A DNA stretch of 8,462 bases, taken from assembly GCA_002306745.1 (NCBI GenBank), contig DBSW01000079.1:1-8462 (forward strand). The letters run 5' to 3'. Shown here piece after piece: positions 1-6,566 of the stretch. Source of the DNA: Dehalococcoidia bacterium UBA1332 (GTDB lineage: Bacteria; Chloroflexota; Dehalococcoidia; Lucifugimonadales; Lucifugimonadaceae). A program made the position numbers and the translations under genes. Within the stretch, counting starts at the first letter, position 1. The number at the start of each line of letters is the position of its first letter. The notes below the pieces were generated by a model. It saw nothing but the letters and a program-made list of their open reading frames with translations. It was not told where the DNA came from and made no database searches.

Positions 1-1055
1 AGGTTTAATTTCGCAATGTCAATTCCCGCTAATTCTAGAATTGTGGCTACAGCGTCAACGTTCGAAACGGCTTGGGAAATGCGCTGGTCACCATCGAATT
101 TACCTGGCCAGGATATCTGCAACGGAACGTTTGCTGATTGTTCGTAAAAACACATTTTTCTCCACAGCCCATGTTCACCTAGCATATCTCCATGGTCTGA
201 CGTATGAATTATTACTGTATTTTCTGATAAACCTGTTTCTTCAAGGACGTCCATCAAGTGGCCTATTTTGTCATCAAGATATGTGCAGAGTCCAAAATAT
301 GCTGCTCTAGCACGAGCGATTTCATCTTCATTCCAACTGCCATCTAATCCGAACATTTTTCTTAGACGTTGAGCTGAAGCTGGTAAATCATTTATGTGTC
401 CAGCCGGAATATTTGGCATATCTACGTTATCTGGGTAATACTTGTAAAAGTACTCGTCCGGTACTATAAATGGGAAATGCGGTGCTATGAAGCCAACGCA
501 TAAAGCGAAGGGTTTTTCATGTCTTTCAGCCGCATATAAATAATTGACCGCAGCCTGCGCCATTTCGTCATCGGCCTGGATCATAGGGCTTACACCAGGA
601 TTCGCTTCTCTTACTCCGTACCAATCCTCCTCTGCTTCAGGGATTCCGTTAGACCAACGATAATGATCTAACGGTTCTTCGATGTGAGGATCGCGAGATA
701 ACTGTTGTTCGAATCCGTGAAGAGGATCTGGGCCGACAAGGTGCATTTTCCCACTGAGCGCAGTGTCATAACCTTCATTTCTTAGCAAATACGGCCAAGT
801 AAGCTTGTCTACTGCCATTGGCTTCGTGTTATCCCATACTTCATTTGTTGAAACGTACTGTCCTGTCATGAACGAAGCGCGAGAAGGAATGCACAACGGC
901 GAGTTGCAGTAATTTGCTTCGAATGTAGCGCCTTGTTTGGCGAGTCGATCCATGTTAGGCGTTTCGACGATCGTATGCCCGTAAGTTGAAGAAAATTGAG
1001 CGCCGTGTTCATCAGACATGATCACTAAGAAGTTGGGTTTTGTGTTTGATGTAAT
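1..1055 (-). CDS. Formylglycine-dependent sulfatase, choline-sulfatase-like, C-terminus missing
   Basis: This is a sulfate-ester hydrolase of the alkaline-phosphatase superfamily, open to the left window edge after about 351 codons. Numbering from the ATT proposed as start (1055-1053), the first beta strand reads KPNFLVIMSDEHG with a metal ligand at Asp15. The Cys-type activation motif C-I-P-S-R has Cys55 as the residue converted to formylglycine. SGKMH carries Lys103 and His105, APH carries His193, and TSDHGD carries the metal ligands Asp287 and His288, followed by Lys300. The stretch SGKMHLVGPDPLHGFEQQL resembles BetC choline-sulfatases, but related sulfatases share it, so the substrate is open. 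No signal peptide is visible, which suggests a cytoplasmic enzyme. It lies about 50 bp downstream of the zinc dehydrogenase on the same strand and is probably co-transcribed. The next ATG (1019) would cut into the first strand. Family call is firm; start and substrate are not. Confidence 0.9.
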   Translation of the reverse strand, partial: MTSNTKPNFLVIMSDEHGAQFSSTYGHTIVETPNMDRLAKQGATFEANYCNSPLCIPSRASFMTGQYVSTNEVWDNTKPMAVDKLTWPYLLRNEGYDTALSGKMHLVGPDPLHGFEQQLSRDPHIEEPLDHYRWSNGIPEAEEDWYGVREANPGVSPMIQADDEMAQAAVNYLYAAERHEKPFALCVGFIAPHFPFIVPDEYFYKYYPDNVDMPNIPAGHINDLPASAQRLRKMFGLDGSWNEDEIARARAAYFGLCTYLDDKIGHLMDVLEETGLSENTVIIHTSDHGDMLGEHGLWRKMCFYEQSANVPLQISWPGKFDGDQRISQAVSNVDAVATILELAGIDIAKLN

Positions 1056-1063
1056 TGGAAAAA

Positions 1064-1072
1064 CCTTTCTTT
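1064..1072 (-). promoter_or_regulatory. Ribosome binding site supporting an ATT start for the sulfatase
   Basis: On the minus strand this reads AAAGAAAGG and lies 8 nt before an in-frame ATT (1055-1053). The in-frame stop just upstream leaves no ATG, GTG or TTG before the GTG at 1025-1023, and that GTG has no purine-rich site ahead of it. The RBS placement is the reason for choosing ATT. It is an inference from sequence only. Confidence 0.4.
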
Positions 1073-1105
1073 GCGCCGCCGTTGCTATTTTGTGATGGGG
1101 TTTTG

Positions 1106-2227
1106 CTATGGCGCTACGATAGCGCGTGTCACCTCGCTGCCTTTTTGTGTTCCCAACCATTCTGCTGTTTCAAATGCTTTATCGATCTGGTCTAGCGGAA
1201 ATTCGTGGGAAATGACGCTGGTTAATGGGTACTTATCTGCGGTTCTTTCTAGTAGATCGATTGCATTCGGTATGATCCAAGGATCGTAGTGTTGAATCCC
1301 GTAGAAACGAACTTGATTTGAAACCATTGTCGACATATCTATTGAAACAAACGAGTTAGGCGATATGTGTCCGATTTCAAGGTAGATACCTCGCATACGG
1401 ACCATCTTGAGCCCTTCCTCGACGACTGCGGGAAATCCTACAACCTCAATTACCTTATCCGCGCCGATACCGTTAGTTAGTTCCATCACTCGATCAATTC
1501 GAGATTCAGGTGTGTCATATTCATTCAAATCAATAGTGTGCGTTGCTCCGCATTGTATGGCGAGATCTAGACGTGGCTTCTGCCCGTCGATCACGATTAC
1601 TTTGGATGCACCCAATTCTTTAGCAACCGCAGTGGCGTTTACGCCAAGTCCACCCGCACCTTGAACCACAACGTTATCGCCCAGTTTAACGCCACCTAGA
1701 TGCATTGCTTCGTACACCTGTGCTAAGGCACAGTTGATCGGCGCTGCCGCCGCATTGCTGATCGTATCCGGGAGTTTGAAGACATAGTTTGGGTTGCGCA
1801 GATAGTAGTACTGGGCGAATCCACCGTTACATACCGGCCATTCTTCCAATGGTTTCCTACCTAATCGGAATTTACATGCGCCAAACTCTCCTCGAAGACA
1901 GTTGTAGCAGCGAGCACATGGGAAAAAGTACGAAAAGGCTACTCGATCTCCCTCTTTGAGGGGGCGTCGCATGGAGTCAGTACTTACTTTATTTCCCATG
2001 GCGGCAACTTCACCCATCATTTCATGCCCAAAAACAAATGGGTCACGTGGAGGTGCATTTTCAGATATGCCGTCCCCCCGCCATATATGTAGGTCAGATC
2101 CACAGATACTAGTTGCGCGGACTCGAATTTGTATAGCATCTGCCTCAAGTTCCGGAAGCGGCAATTCGCGCATCTCCCAGCTCTGGTCGGCATCGTGCCA
2201 AACAGCAGAAGTTCCCATTTGGGTCAT
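1106..2227 (-). CDS. Zinc-dependent medium-chain alcohol dehydrogenase (MDR family)
   Basis: This is a 373-residue NAD(P)-dependent oxidoreductase of the zinc alcohol/polyol/threonine dehydrogenase type, of normal length for the family. The N-terminal GroES-like domain carries the catalytic zinc ligands Cys42 (ICGSD) and His68-Glu69 (GHE), with Cys166 as the probable third protein ligand. The structural zinc lobe has Cys104, Cys107, Cys110 and Cys118. The Rossmann fold has GAGGLG at 190-195, and Asp214 ends the second strand, which favours NAD over NADP. An AGGAGA site (2233-2238) ends 5 nt before the ATG at 2227, so this start is preferred over Met4. The sulfatase follows on the same strand, so a likely role is oxidation of an alcohol released by sulfate-ester cleavage; this is inferred from context. 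Sequence alone does not fix the substrate. Confidence 0.93.
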   Translation of the reverse strand: MTQMGTSAVWHDADQSWEMRELPLPELEADAIQIRVRATSICGSDLHIWRGDGISENAPPRDPFVFGHEMMGEVAAMGNKVSTDSMRRPLKEGDRVAFSYFFPCARCYNCLRGEFGACKFRLGRKPLEEWPVCNGGFAQYYYLRNPNYVFKLPDTISNAAAAPINCALAQVYEAMHLGGVKLGDNVVVQGAGGLGVNATAVAKELGASKVIVIDGQKPRLDLAIQCGATHTIDLNEYDTPESRIDRVMELTNGIGADKVIEVVGFPAVVEEGLKMVRMRGIYLEIGHISPNSFVSIDMSTMVSNQVRFYGIQHYDPWIIPNAIDLLERTADKYPLTSVISHEFPLDQIDKAFETAEWLGTQKGSEVTRAIVAP

Positions 2228-2294
2228 CGTTATCTCCTAAACATAAATACGGTTTAAGCGCAGGAATGTGTATATCAATAAACTTATGGTGAAT

Positions 2295-2339
2295 AATTTA
2301 TTCTCGACCAATGAAACTAACAACATGATTAACCGTCAA
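2295..2339 (-). promoter_or_regulatory. Candidate promoters for the zinc dehydrogenase
   Basis: Two weak sigma-70-like pairs are visible on the minus strand. One is TTGACG (2339-2334) with TTTCAT (2316-2311). The other is TTGTTA (2323-2318) with TAAATT (2300-2295). Both have 17-bp spacers. Each would leave a leader of roughly 60-80 nt before the ATG at 2227. The matches are partial and such hexamers are common in AT-rich DNA, so confidence is low. Confidence 0.25.
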
Positions 2340-2346
2340 TAATTGA
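2336..2346. repeat. Short palindrome TCAAT-A-ATTGA, possible operator
   Basis: Two perfect 5-bp arms flank one central base. It overlaps the -35-like TTGACG of the candidate dehydrogenase promoter, where a repressor could act. The size is compatible with a dimeric regulator half-site pair, but it could be chance in AT-rich sequence. Confidence 0.3.
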
Positions 2347-2384
2347 TGCTCCTAGTGTTAGATATCAGAGTTTAGAATTCTGAG

Positions 2385-2401
2385 TTAGTTTTTGAAACTA
2401 A
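2385..2401. repeat. Inverted repeat TTAGTTT-TTG-AAACTAA, possible operator
   Basis: Perfect 7-bp arms are separated by 3 bp, about 55 bp upstream of the GGT-family ATG. The right arm, as TGAAACTAA, recurs as a direct repeat at 2312-2320 in the same spacer, so the core AAACTAA occurs three times here (twice on plus, once on minus). There is no T-tract after the stem, so it is not a terminator. An operator for the divergent genes is the simplest reading. Confidence 0.4.
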
Positions 2402-2455
2402 AGAAAATGAAATCTGAATTAATGATGCATGTATGGTAGGTACTGACGGGAGAGT

Positions 2456-4204
2456 ATGAGTAGAACTAACTGGCGATCCAACGCAGGAACTCAATTTCAA
2501 ACGGAAAAGCGACCGGCATCCGGGTCAAAGGGTGTGGTTGTTACAAATCATCCCTTAGGTACTGCTGCTGGTTCAGAAATGCTTTTGGCTGGGGGTAATG
2601 CAGTCGATGCTGCAGTGGCCTCGCTATTTTCATTAACGGTCGTCGAGCCAATGATGGTAGGAATTTTTGGTGCTGGTCACATGAACGTCCGTCTTGCGGA
2701 TGGCGAGCAATACGTGATCGATGGCTATTCAACTGCACCAGCAAGTTGCACCGAGACCATGTATACGCCAATAGCTGATTCAGGTCCTGAATATCTTAAA
2801 TCTGTAGATGATCTGAATTCTATAGGCTCTTTGTCAGTTGGTGTTCCTGGATCGCTTAAAGCATGGGTAGAAGCACTCGAAGCCTGGGGCACCATGTCAC
2901 TTGCAGAGGTTATGGAGCCAGCAATTCGTTTTGCGACCAGAGGTTTTTTTGCGAGTGAATATCTGCATGAAACAATTGTTCAAATGCAGGACGTGATTCA
3001 ACGTTTCCCTGAAACAGCAAATACGTACATGCCAGGTGGAAAACCTCTGAGATCTGGAGATCACGTTGACAGATCAGACTATGCCAGAACACTGCGCGGT
3101 GTGGTAGAGAATGGCTCTGATTATCTTTATAACGGTACACTCGGAGACATCGTATGTGATTATTTGAGTCGCAACGGCGGCATTATTACCAGAGAAGATC
3201 TCGCAAATTACCGCACTGTTTGGCGTAAGCCAGTTCGAGGTGAATATAGAGGTTATGAACTTTTTGGAGCTCCGCCACCTTCAGCCGCAGGAATACACAT
3301 CGTTGAAATGCTGAATATTCTTGAAGAGTTCGATGTCGCAAATATGGGTTTCGGCACCGCTGACTCAATTCATTTACTTTTAGAGTCTATGAAAAAAGCG
3401 TTTGCTGATCGAAACCGATATGCAGGAGATCCTGAGTTCGTTGAAGTACCAGTTGATCGATTAATTTCGAAGCACTATGTTGAAGACTTCATCGATAATT
3501 TTGACCCCAATAAAGCATCCTCGGAGATTAATGCTGTTTCAAATGAACCAGATCATACGACGCATGTGACTGTAGCTGATGCTGACGGGAACGTTGTTGC
3601 TACTACTCAGACTATCAACGAACTATTTGGTTCAAAAATTACGATTCCTAGCACAGGGATGTTACTTAACAATACACAACAGATGTTTGACCCGCACCCA
3701 GGTCAGACTTTGTCGGTGCAGCCGGGAAAACGAGTAACTAGCAGCATGGCTCCAACTATTGTCTTAAGAGACGGTTTTCCTGAATTTGCGATTGGCCTGC
3801 CTGGCGGGGTCAGGATATTTACTACAGTATTTCAGGCTATTGTGAACTTAATTGATCATCGTATGTCGATACAGGAGGCAGTAGAGGCCCCTAGGGTTTG
3901 GACTCAGGGTCAAGACGTCGAAATAGAAACTGGCGTTCCAACCGTTGTCAGAGAGTCTATAGCCGCAAAGGGACATCGAGTTACACCTGTAACAGCCATC
4001 GGTGGCGGTATGAATGTCATACGTTTTGATCCGGGCGGTCAAATGTCTGGTGCTGCTTGTTGGAGGGCTGATGGTCATGTGATTGGAGTTGGAGGGGGAT
4101 TTGCACGGTCAGGTGTGAGATTTCGACCAAATCTTAATGAATTAGAAAATTCAGGGTCATCGCCAAAGTATGCGAAACATCATAATGACGGACAAGAGGT
4201 CTAA
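2456..4204 (+). CDS. Gamma-glutamyltransferase-family Ntn-hydrolase with altered substrate pocket
   Basis: This 582-residue protein is a self-cleaving N-terminal-nucleophile amidohydrolase of the GGT/cephalosporin-acylase/CapD family. The processing site is HTTHVTVAD. Cleavage before Thr368 would free the nucleophile and give subunits of about 367 and 215 residues. Thr386 and Asn388 match E. coli Thr409 and Asn411. KRVTSSMAPT holds Ser429-Ser430, and GLPGGVRIFTT holds the oxyanion glycines 450-451. E. coli Arg114 (RETAP-like motif) aligns with Tyr91 in DGYSTAP, and Asp433 aligns with Met410, so the usual gamma-glutamyl anchors seem absent. The lid loop after LLNN is also short. No signal peptide is seen, so a cytoplasmic location is likely, unlike periplasmic GGT. 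The ATG at 2456 is the only start, because an in-frame TGA lies just upstream. It forms a unit with the PLP enzyme that follows. Candidate activities include hydrolysis of a non-glutamyl amide; HpxW oxamate amidohydrolase is one known divergent family member. Confidence 0.93.
   Translation: MSRTNWRSNAGTQFQTEKRPASGSKGVVVTNHPLGTAAGSEMLLAGGNAVDAAVASLFSLTVVEPMMVGIFGAGHMNVRLADGEQYVIDGYSTAPASCTETMYTPIADSGPEYLKSVDDLNSIGSLSVGVPGSLKAWVEALEAWGTMSLAEVMEPAIRFATRGFFASEYLHETIVQMQDVIQRFPETANTYMPGGKPLRSGDHVDRSDYARTLRGVVENGSDYLYNGTLGDIVCDYLSRNGGIITREDLANYRTVWRKPVRGEYRGYELFGAPPPSAAGIHIVEMLNILEEFDVANMGFGTADSIHLLLESMKKAFADRNRYAGDPEFVEVPVDRLISKHYVEDFIDNFDPNKASSEINAVSNEPDHTTHVTVADADGNVVATTQTINELFGSKITIPSTGMLLNNTQQMFDPHPGQTLSVQPGKRVTSSMAPTIVLRDGFPEFAIGLPGGVRIFTTVFQAIVNLIDHRMSIQEAVEAPRVWTQGQDVEIETGVPTVVRESIAAKGHRVTPVTAIGGGMNVIRFDPGGQMSGAACWRADGHVIGVGGGFARSGVRFRPNLNELENSGSSPKYAKHHNDGQEV
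4195..4200 (+). promoter_or_regulatory. RBS within the end of the GGT-family gene, driving a TTG start
   Basis: AGAGGT lies inside the last codons of the upstream gene, about 7 nt before the TTG at 4207-4209. Stop and start are separated by two bases, which fits translational coupling and fixes the start of the PLP enzyme, for which no ATG is available at the expected position. Confidence 0.6.
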
Positions 4205-4206
4205 TT

Positions 4207-5304
4207 TTGACCAAACATCAACTACGATGTATCGATTGCGCAACGCCCCACGAGCCTTCGATAGCAGATCTTAATTGTCATCATTGTGGTGGATTGTTTT
4301 CTGTTGAATATCTTGAATTGCCGAGTTCCAATAAACCACGGTTGCCTATCACTGATATATCACTGATTAATTCCCTTGGTGAAGGTGAAACTCCATTGAT
4401 TTGTTTGGAGGATACTTGCGAAGAGCTTGGACTTGAATCCTTGTGGGCTAAGCTCGAGTTTATGTCCCCTACAGGATCATTCAAAGATCGAGGCTCAGCG
4501 ATTCTAACGACTATGGGAAGGGACTTAGGAGTAACGGAATTTGTCGAAGATTCTTCAGGTAATGCTGGTGCGTCTTTATCTGCTTACGCTGCGTCTGCAG
4601 GGCTCAAGGCTAATGTGTTCACTCCATCGAACGCAGCTACTGGAAAACTCGATCAAATTCAGATATACGGTGCGACATTACATAAAATTGCAGGTTCTCG
4701 ACAGGCAGCTACGGATGCTGCAGAGCAGTATGTGGCGGACAACAACTCTATTTACATGTCACATAATTTGAGCCCATATTTTTCCGAAGGGATGAAAGCA
4801 GTGAGTTTTGAGGTTGTTGCTTTTCTTGATGACGCGATTGACCATGTCGTATTACCGGTAGGTAACGGATCACTGCTGCTCGGTATGGTGAGAGGCTATC
4901 AGGAATTATTTGATAGCGGCGTTATCTCAAGAATTCCAAGTTTCCACGGAGTTCAGGCATTTTCAGTACGACCTGTTGTGGCAGCTTTAAATGGTGAAGC
5001 TTGGACTCATCATGACGCACGACCAACAGGTGCCTCTGGGATAGCGGTATCGAAACCTCCAAGACTATCCGAGATACTTGATGCTATACGGTGTACGAAC
5101 GGAACCGGGGTTACGGTTTCAGAGGACTCTCTGTTAACTTGGCAGTCGAGACTTGCGTCTTCTGAGGGAATATTTGCTGAAAGGACTTCAGTTGGCGCTT
5201 TCGCAGGGCTCGAAAAACTGATTGAATCGGGCGTCATTGCCTCGGGTTCTAAGGTTTGTGTTCCGATAACTGGCACGGGATTAAAGGAGCCTCTAGAGAC
5301 TTAG
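4207..5304 (+). CDS. Threonine-synthase-family PLP enzyme with N-terminal zinc-ribbon cysteines
   Basis: This 365-residue fold-type II PLP enzyme starts with TTG. The N-terminus has two CxxC pairs (Cys8/Cys11 and Cys24/Cys27), like the zinc-ribbon start of many threonine synthases. SPTGSFKDRG carries the PLP lysine Lys93. SSGNAG (117-121 region) is the substrate loop, VGNGS (218-222) is the phosphate-cup loop, and GTGLKEP closes the protein, matching the GLKDP end of threonine synthases. Length fits the short threonine synthase class. Where threonine synthases usually have EGxFxEPxSA, this protein has EGIFAERTSVGA, with Arg in place of Pro. Real ThrC converts O-phosphohomoserine to threonine. 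The pairing with a hydrolase rather than homoserine genes, and the altered motif, leave room for a paralogue such as a beta-elimination or beta-replacement enzyme. It is co-transcribed with the GGT-family gene, and its stop overlaps that of the converging aminotransferase. Confidence 0.9.
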   Translation: MTKHQLRCIDCATPHEPSIADLNCHHCGGLFSVEYLELPSSNKPRLPITDISLINSLGEGETPLICLEDTCEELGLESLWAKLEFMSPTGSFKDRGSAILTTMGRDLGVTEFVEDSSGNAGASLSAYAASAGLKANVFTPSNAATGKLDQIQIYGATLHKIAGSRQAATDAAEQYVADNNSIYMSHNLSPYFSEGMKAVSFEVVAFLDDAIDHVVLPVGNGSLLLGMVRGYQELFDSGVISRIPSFHGVQAFSVRPVVAALNGEAWTHHDARPTGASGIAVSKPPRLSEILDAIRCTNGTGVTVSEDSLLTWQSRLASSEGIFAERTSVGAFAGLEKLIESGVIASGSKVCVPITGTGLKEPLET

Positions 5305-6485
5305 CTGTTCGCCTGGTTGAATGCTTCTTCCAGCCCATGAATAGCACCTTCGATTACCCAGTCATCGACACAGTAAGATGCACGGAAAAATCCGGGTGTC
5401 CCGAAACCTATTCCTGGCACGACCAGCACTAACTTTTTTTGTAGCTGTGCTACGAAATGTTCGTCATCACTTATTGGAGTTTTCGGAAATAGGTAGAAAG
5501 CACCATCCGGTTCGACACACTCATATCCGATTTTTTTTAATGATTTAAAAAGTAGATCTCGCTTTGCTCGATAGATGTTGATGTCAACGGTCGCTTGTTG
5601 GATACCGGCAACTACCCTCTGCATTAGGGCGGGGGCATTCACAAACCCGAGCGTACGAAGCGAAAAATTTAGAGCGTCGAGGAGATCAGTTTTATCTGGG
5701 TCATTGGGATTAACAGCGATGTATCCAATTCGTTCACCAGCTAGACCAAGGTCTTTTGAATGTGATGTTGCGACGATTGATCGTGGGTGATGATTGAAAA
5801 TGAATGGGTAGGGCGCATCAGTGTAGATTAGTTTTCGGTAAGGCTCATCTGAAATTAGATAAATCTGAGTGCCATAGGTCTCTTCCGCTTTTCTTATGGT
5901 TTGGCAGATTTCAGCTATCGATGACTCCGGATATATAACCCCTGTAGGGTTGTTAGGAGAGTTGATTATGACTGCCCGCGTTGACGGTCCTATTGCTGAT
6001 TCTAGTGATCCGATGTCAGGAATCCAGTTTTTATCGCAAACTGCGTACTTTGGCACTCCGGTTTGGTGTTCGATATAGAAAACATACTCAGCAAAGAATG
6101 GTGCGATTAGTACTACTTCATCTTCTTGGTCAAGAATTGATCTGAGAATGGTATTTAACGCGCCGGCGGCACCAACTGTCATCAAAATTTCTGTGCCTGA
6201 GAAGGCGACGCCAGATTCTTCAGCTAAAACCTTAGCTACCTTGGCGCGCACTTCTGGAAATCCCCCATTGGGCATATAACGGTGAAATCCTGGAGAATTA
6301 TCGTTAAGAAGTCGGCTTAACTCAGCCTTAAATTCGGGTGGTGGTTCTAGTAGTGGATTGCCTAAAGATAGATCGAAAACATTCTCAGGTCCATGTATTT
6401 TTCGGAGTTCGATTCCTTCTTCAAACATTCGACGGATCCAAGAGCTGTTATTCATCTGTTCTCGAACTTTTCGAGAGATCGCCAT
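5301..6485 (-). CDS. Class I/II PLP-dependent aminotransferase
   Basis: This is a fold-type I aminotransferase of the aspartate/aromatic aminotransferase group, 394 residues from the chosen ATG (6485). It carries FDLSLGNP near the N-terminus and the SPNNPTG asparagine loop (about 176-182). It also has DEPY with PLP-binding Asp213 and Tyr216, the PLP lysine Lys244 in SHSKDLGLAGERIGY, and FFRASY near the C-terminus with the carboxylate-binding arginine. A GTG at 6530 would add 15 residues, but it has no RBS. AAGGAA sits 7 nt before the ATG at 6485, and family members commonly start near the SxKVxEQM helix. The RDD gene lies 81 bp upstream on the same strand. Amino-donor specificity cannot be read from the sequence. 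The gene converges on the PLP enzyme with a 4-bp overlap of stop codons. Confidence 0.93.
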   Translation of the reverse strand: MAISRKVREQMNNSSWIRRMFEEGIELRKIHGPENVFDLSLGNPLLEPPPEFKAELSRLLNDNSPGFHRYMPNGGFPEVRAKVAKVLAEESGVAFSGTEILMTVGAAGALNTILRSILDQEDEVVLIAPFFAEYVFYIEHQTGVPKYAVCDKNWIPDIGSLESAIGPSTRAVIINSPNNPTGVIYPESSIAEICQTIRKAEETYGTQIYLISDEPYRKLIYTDAPYPFIFNHHPRSIVATSHSKDLGLAGERIGYIAVNPNDPDKTDLLDALNFSLRTLGFVNAPALMQRVVAGIQQATVDINIYRAKRDLLFKSLKKIGYECVEPDGAFYLFPKTPISDDEHFVAQLQKKLVLVVPGIGFGTPGFFRASYCVDDWVIEGAIHGLEEAFNQANS

Positions 6486-6491
6486 CCTAAT

Positions 6492-6497
6492 TTCCTT
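6492..6497 (-). promoter_or_regulatory. RBS deciding the aminotransferase start at 6485
   Basis: The minus strand reads AAGGAA, about 7 nt before the ATG at 6485-6483. The alternative upstream GTG (6530-6528) has only weak sequence ahead of it. This supports the shorter protein. Confidence 0.6.
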
Positions 6498-6566
6498 TTT
6501 ATGGTTGACTAATTGATCCTGAACGATCACTCAGTTTATCCATTATCTATTTTTCAGTTTCTTGGT

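Larger units (their letters stand above)
2228..2455. promoter_or_regulatory. Divergent intergenic control region
   Basis: This 228-bp non-coding, AT-rich spacer lies between the start codons of the zinc dehydrogenase (minus) and the GGT-family gene (plus), so it should hold promoters for both. It contains small symmetric elements, listed separately, and a 9-bp direct repeat TGAAACTAA at 2312-2320 and 2393-2401. No convincing -35/-10 pair could be placed for the plus-strand gene. The RBS of that gene is GGAG at 2449-2452, unusually close (3 nt) to its ATG. Confidence 0.6.

Noticed and set aside
41..310. Open frame on the plus strand
   Set aside because: It is fully antisense to the sulfatase, whose conserved motifs are continuous here; no domain or RBS supports it.
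1956..2240. Open frame on the plus strand across the dehydrogenase start
   Set aside because: It mirrors the zinc-ligand region of the dehydrogenase and has no recognisable protein features.
6514..6529. TGATC...GATCA inverted repeat as a terminator between the RDD gene and aminotransferase
   Set aside because: The stem has only 5 bp and no T-tract follows on either strand.
5301..6530. Longer aminotransferase from GTG at 6530
   Set aside because: There is no RBS before the GTG, while AAGGAA is well placed before the ATG at 6485, and the extra 15 residues look unlike the family N-terminus.
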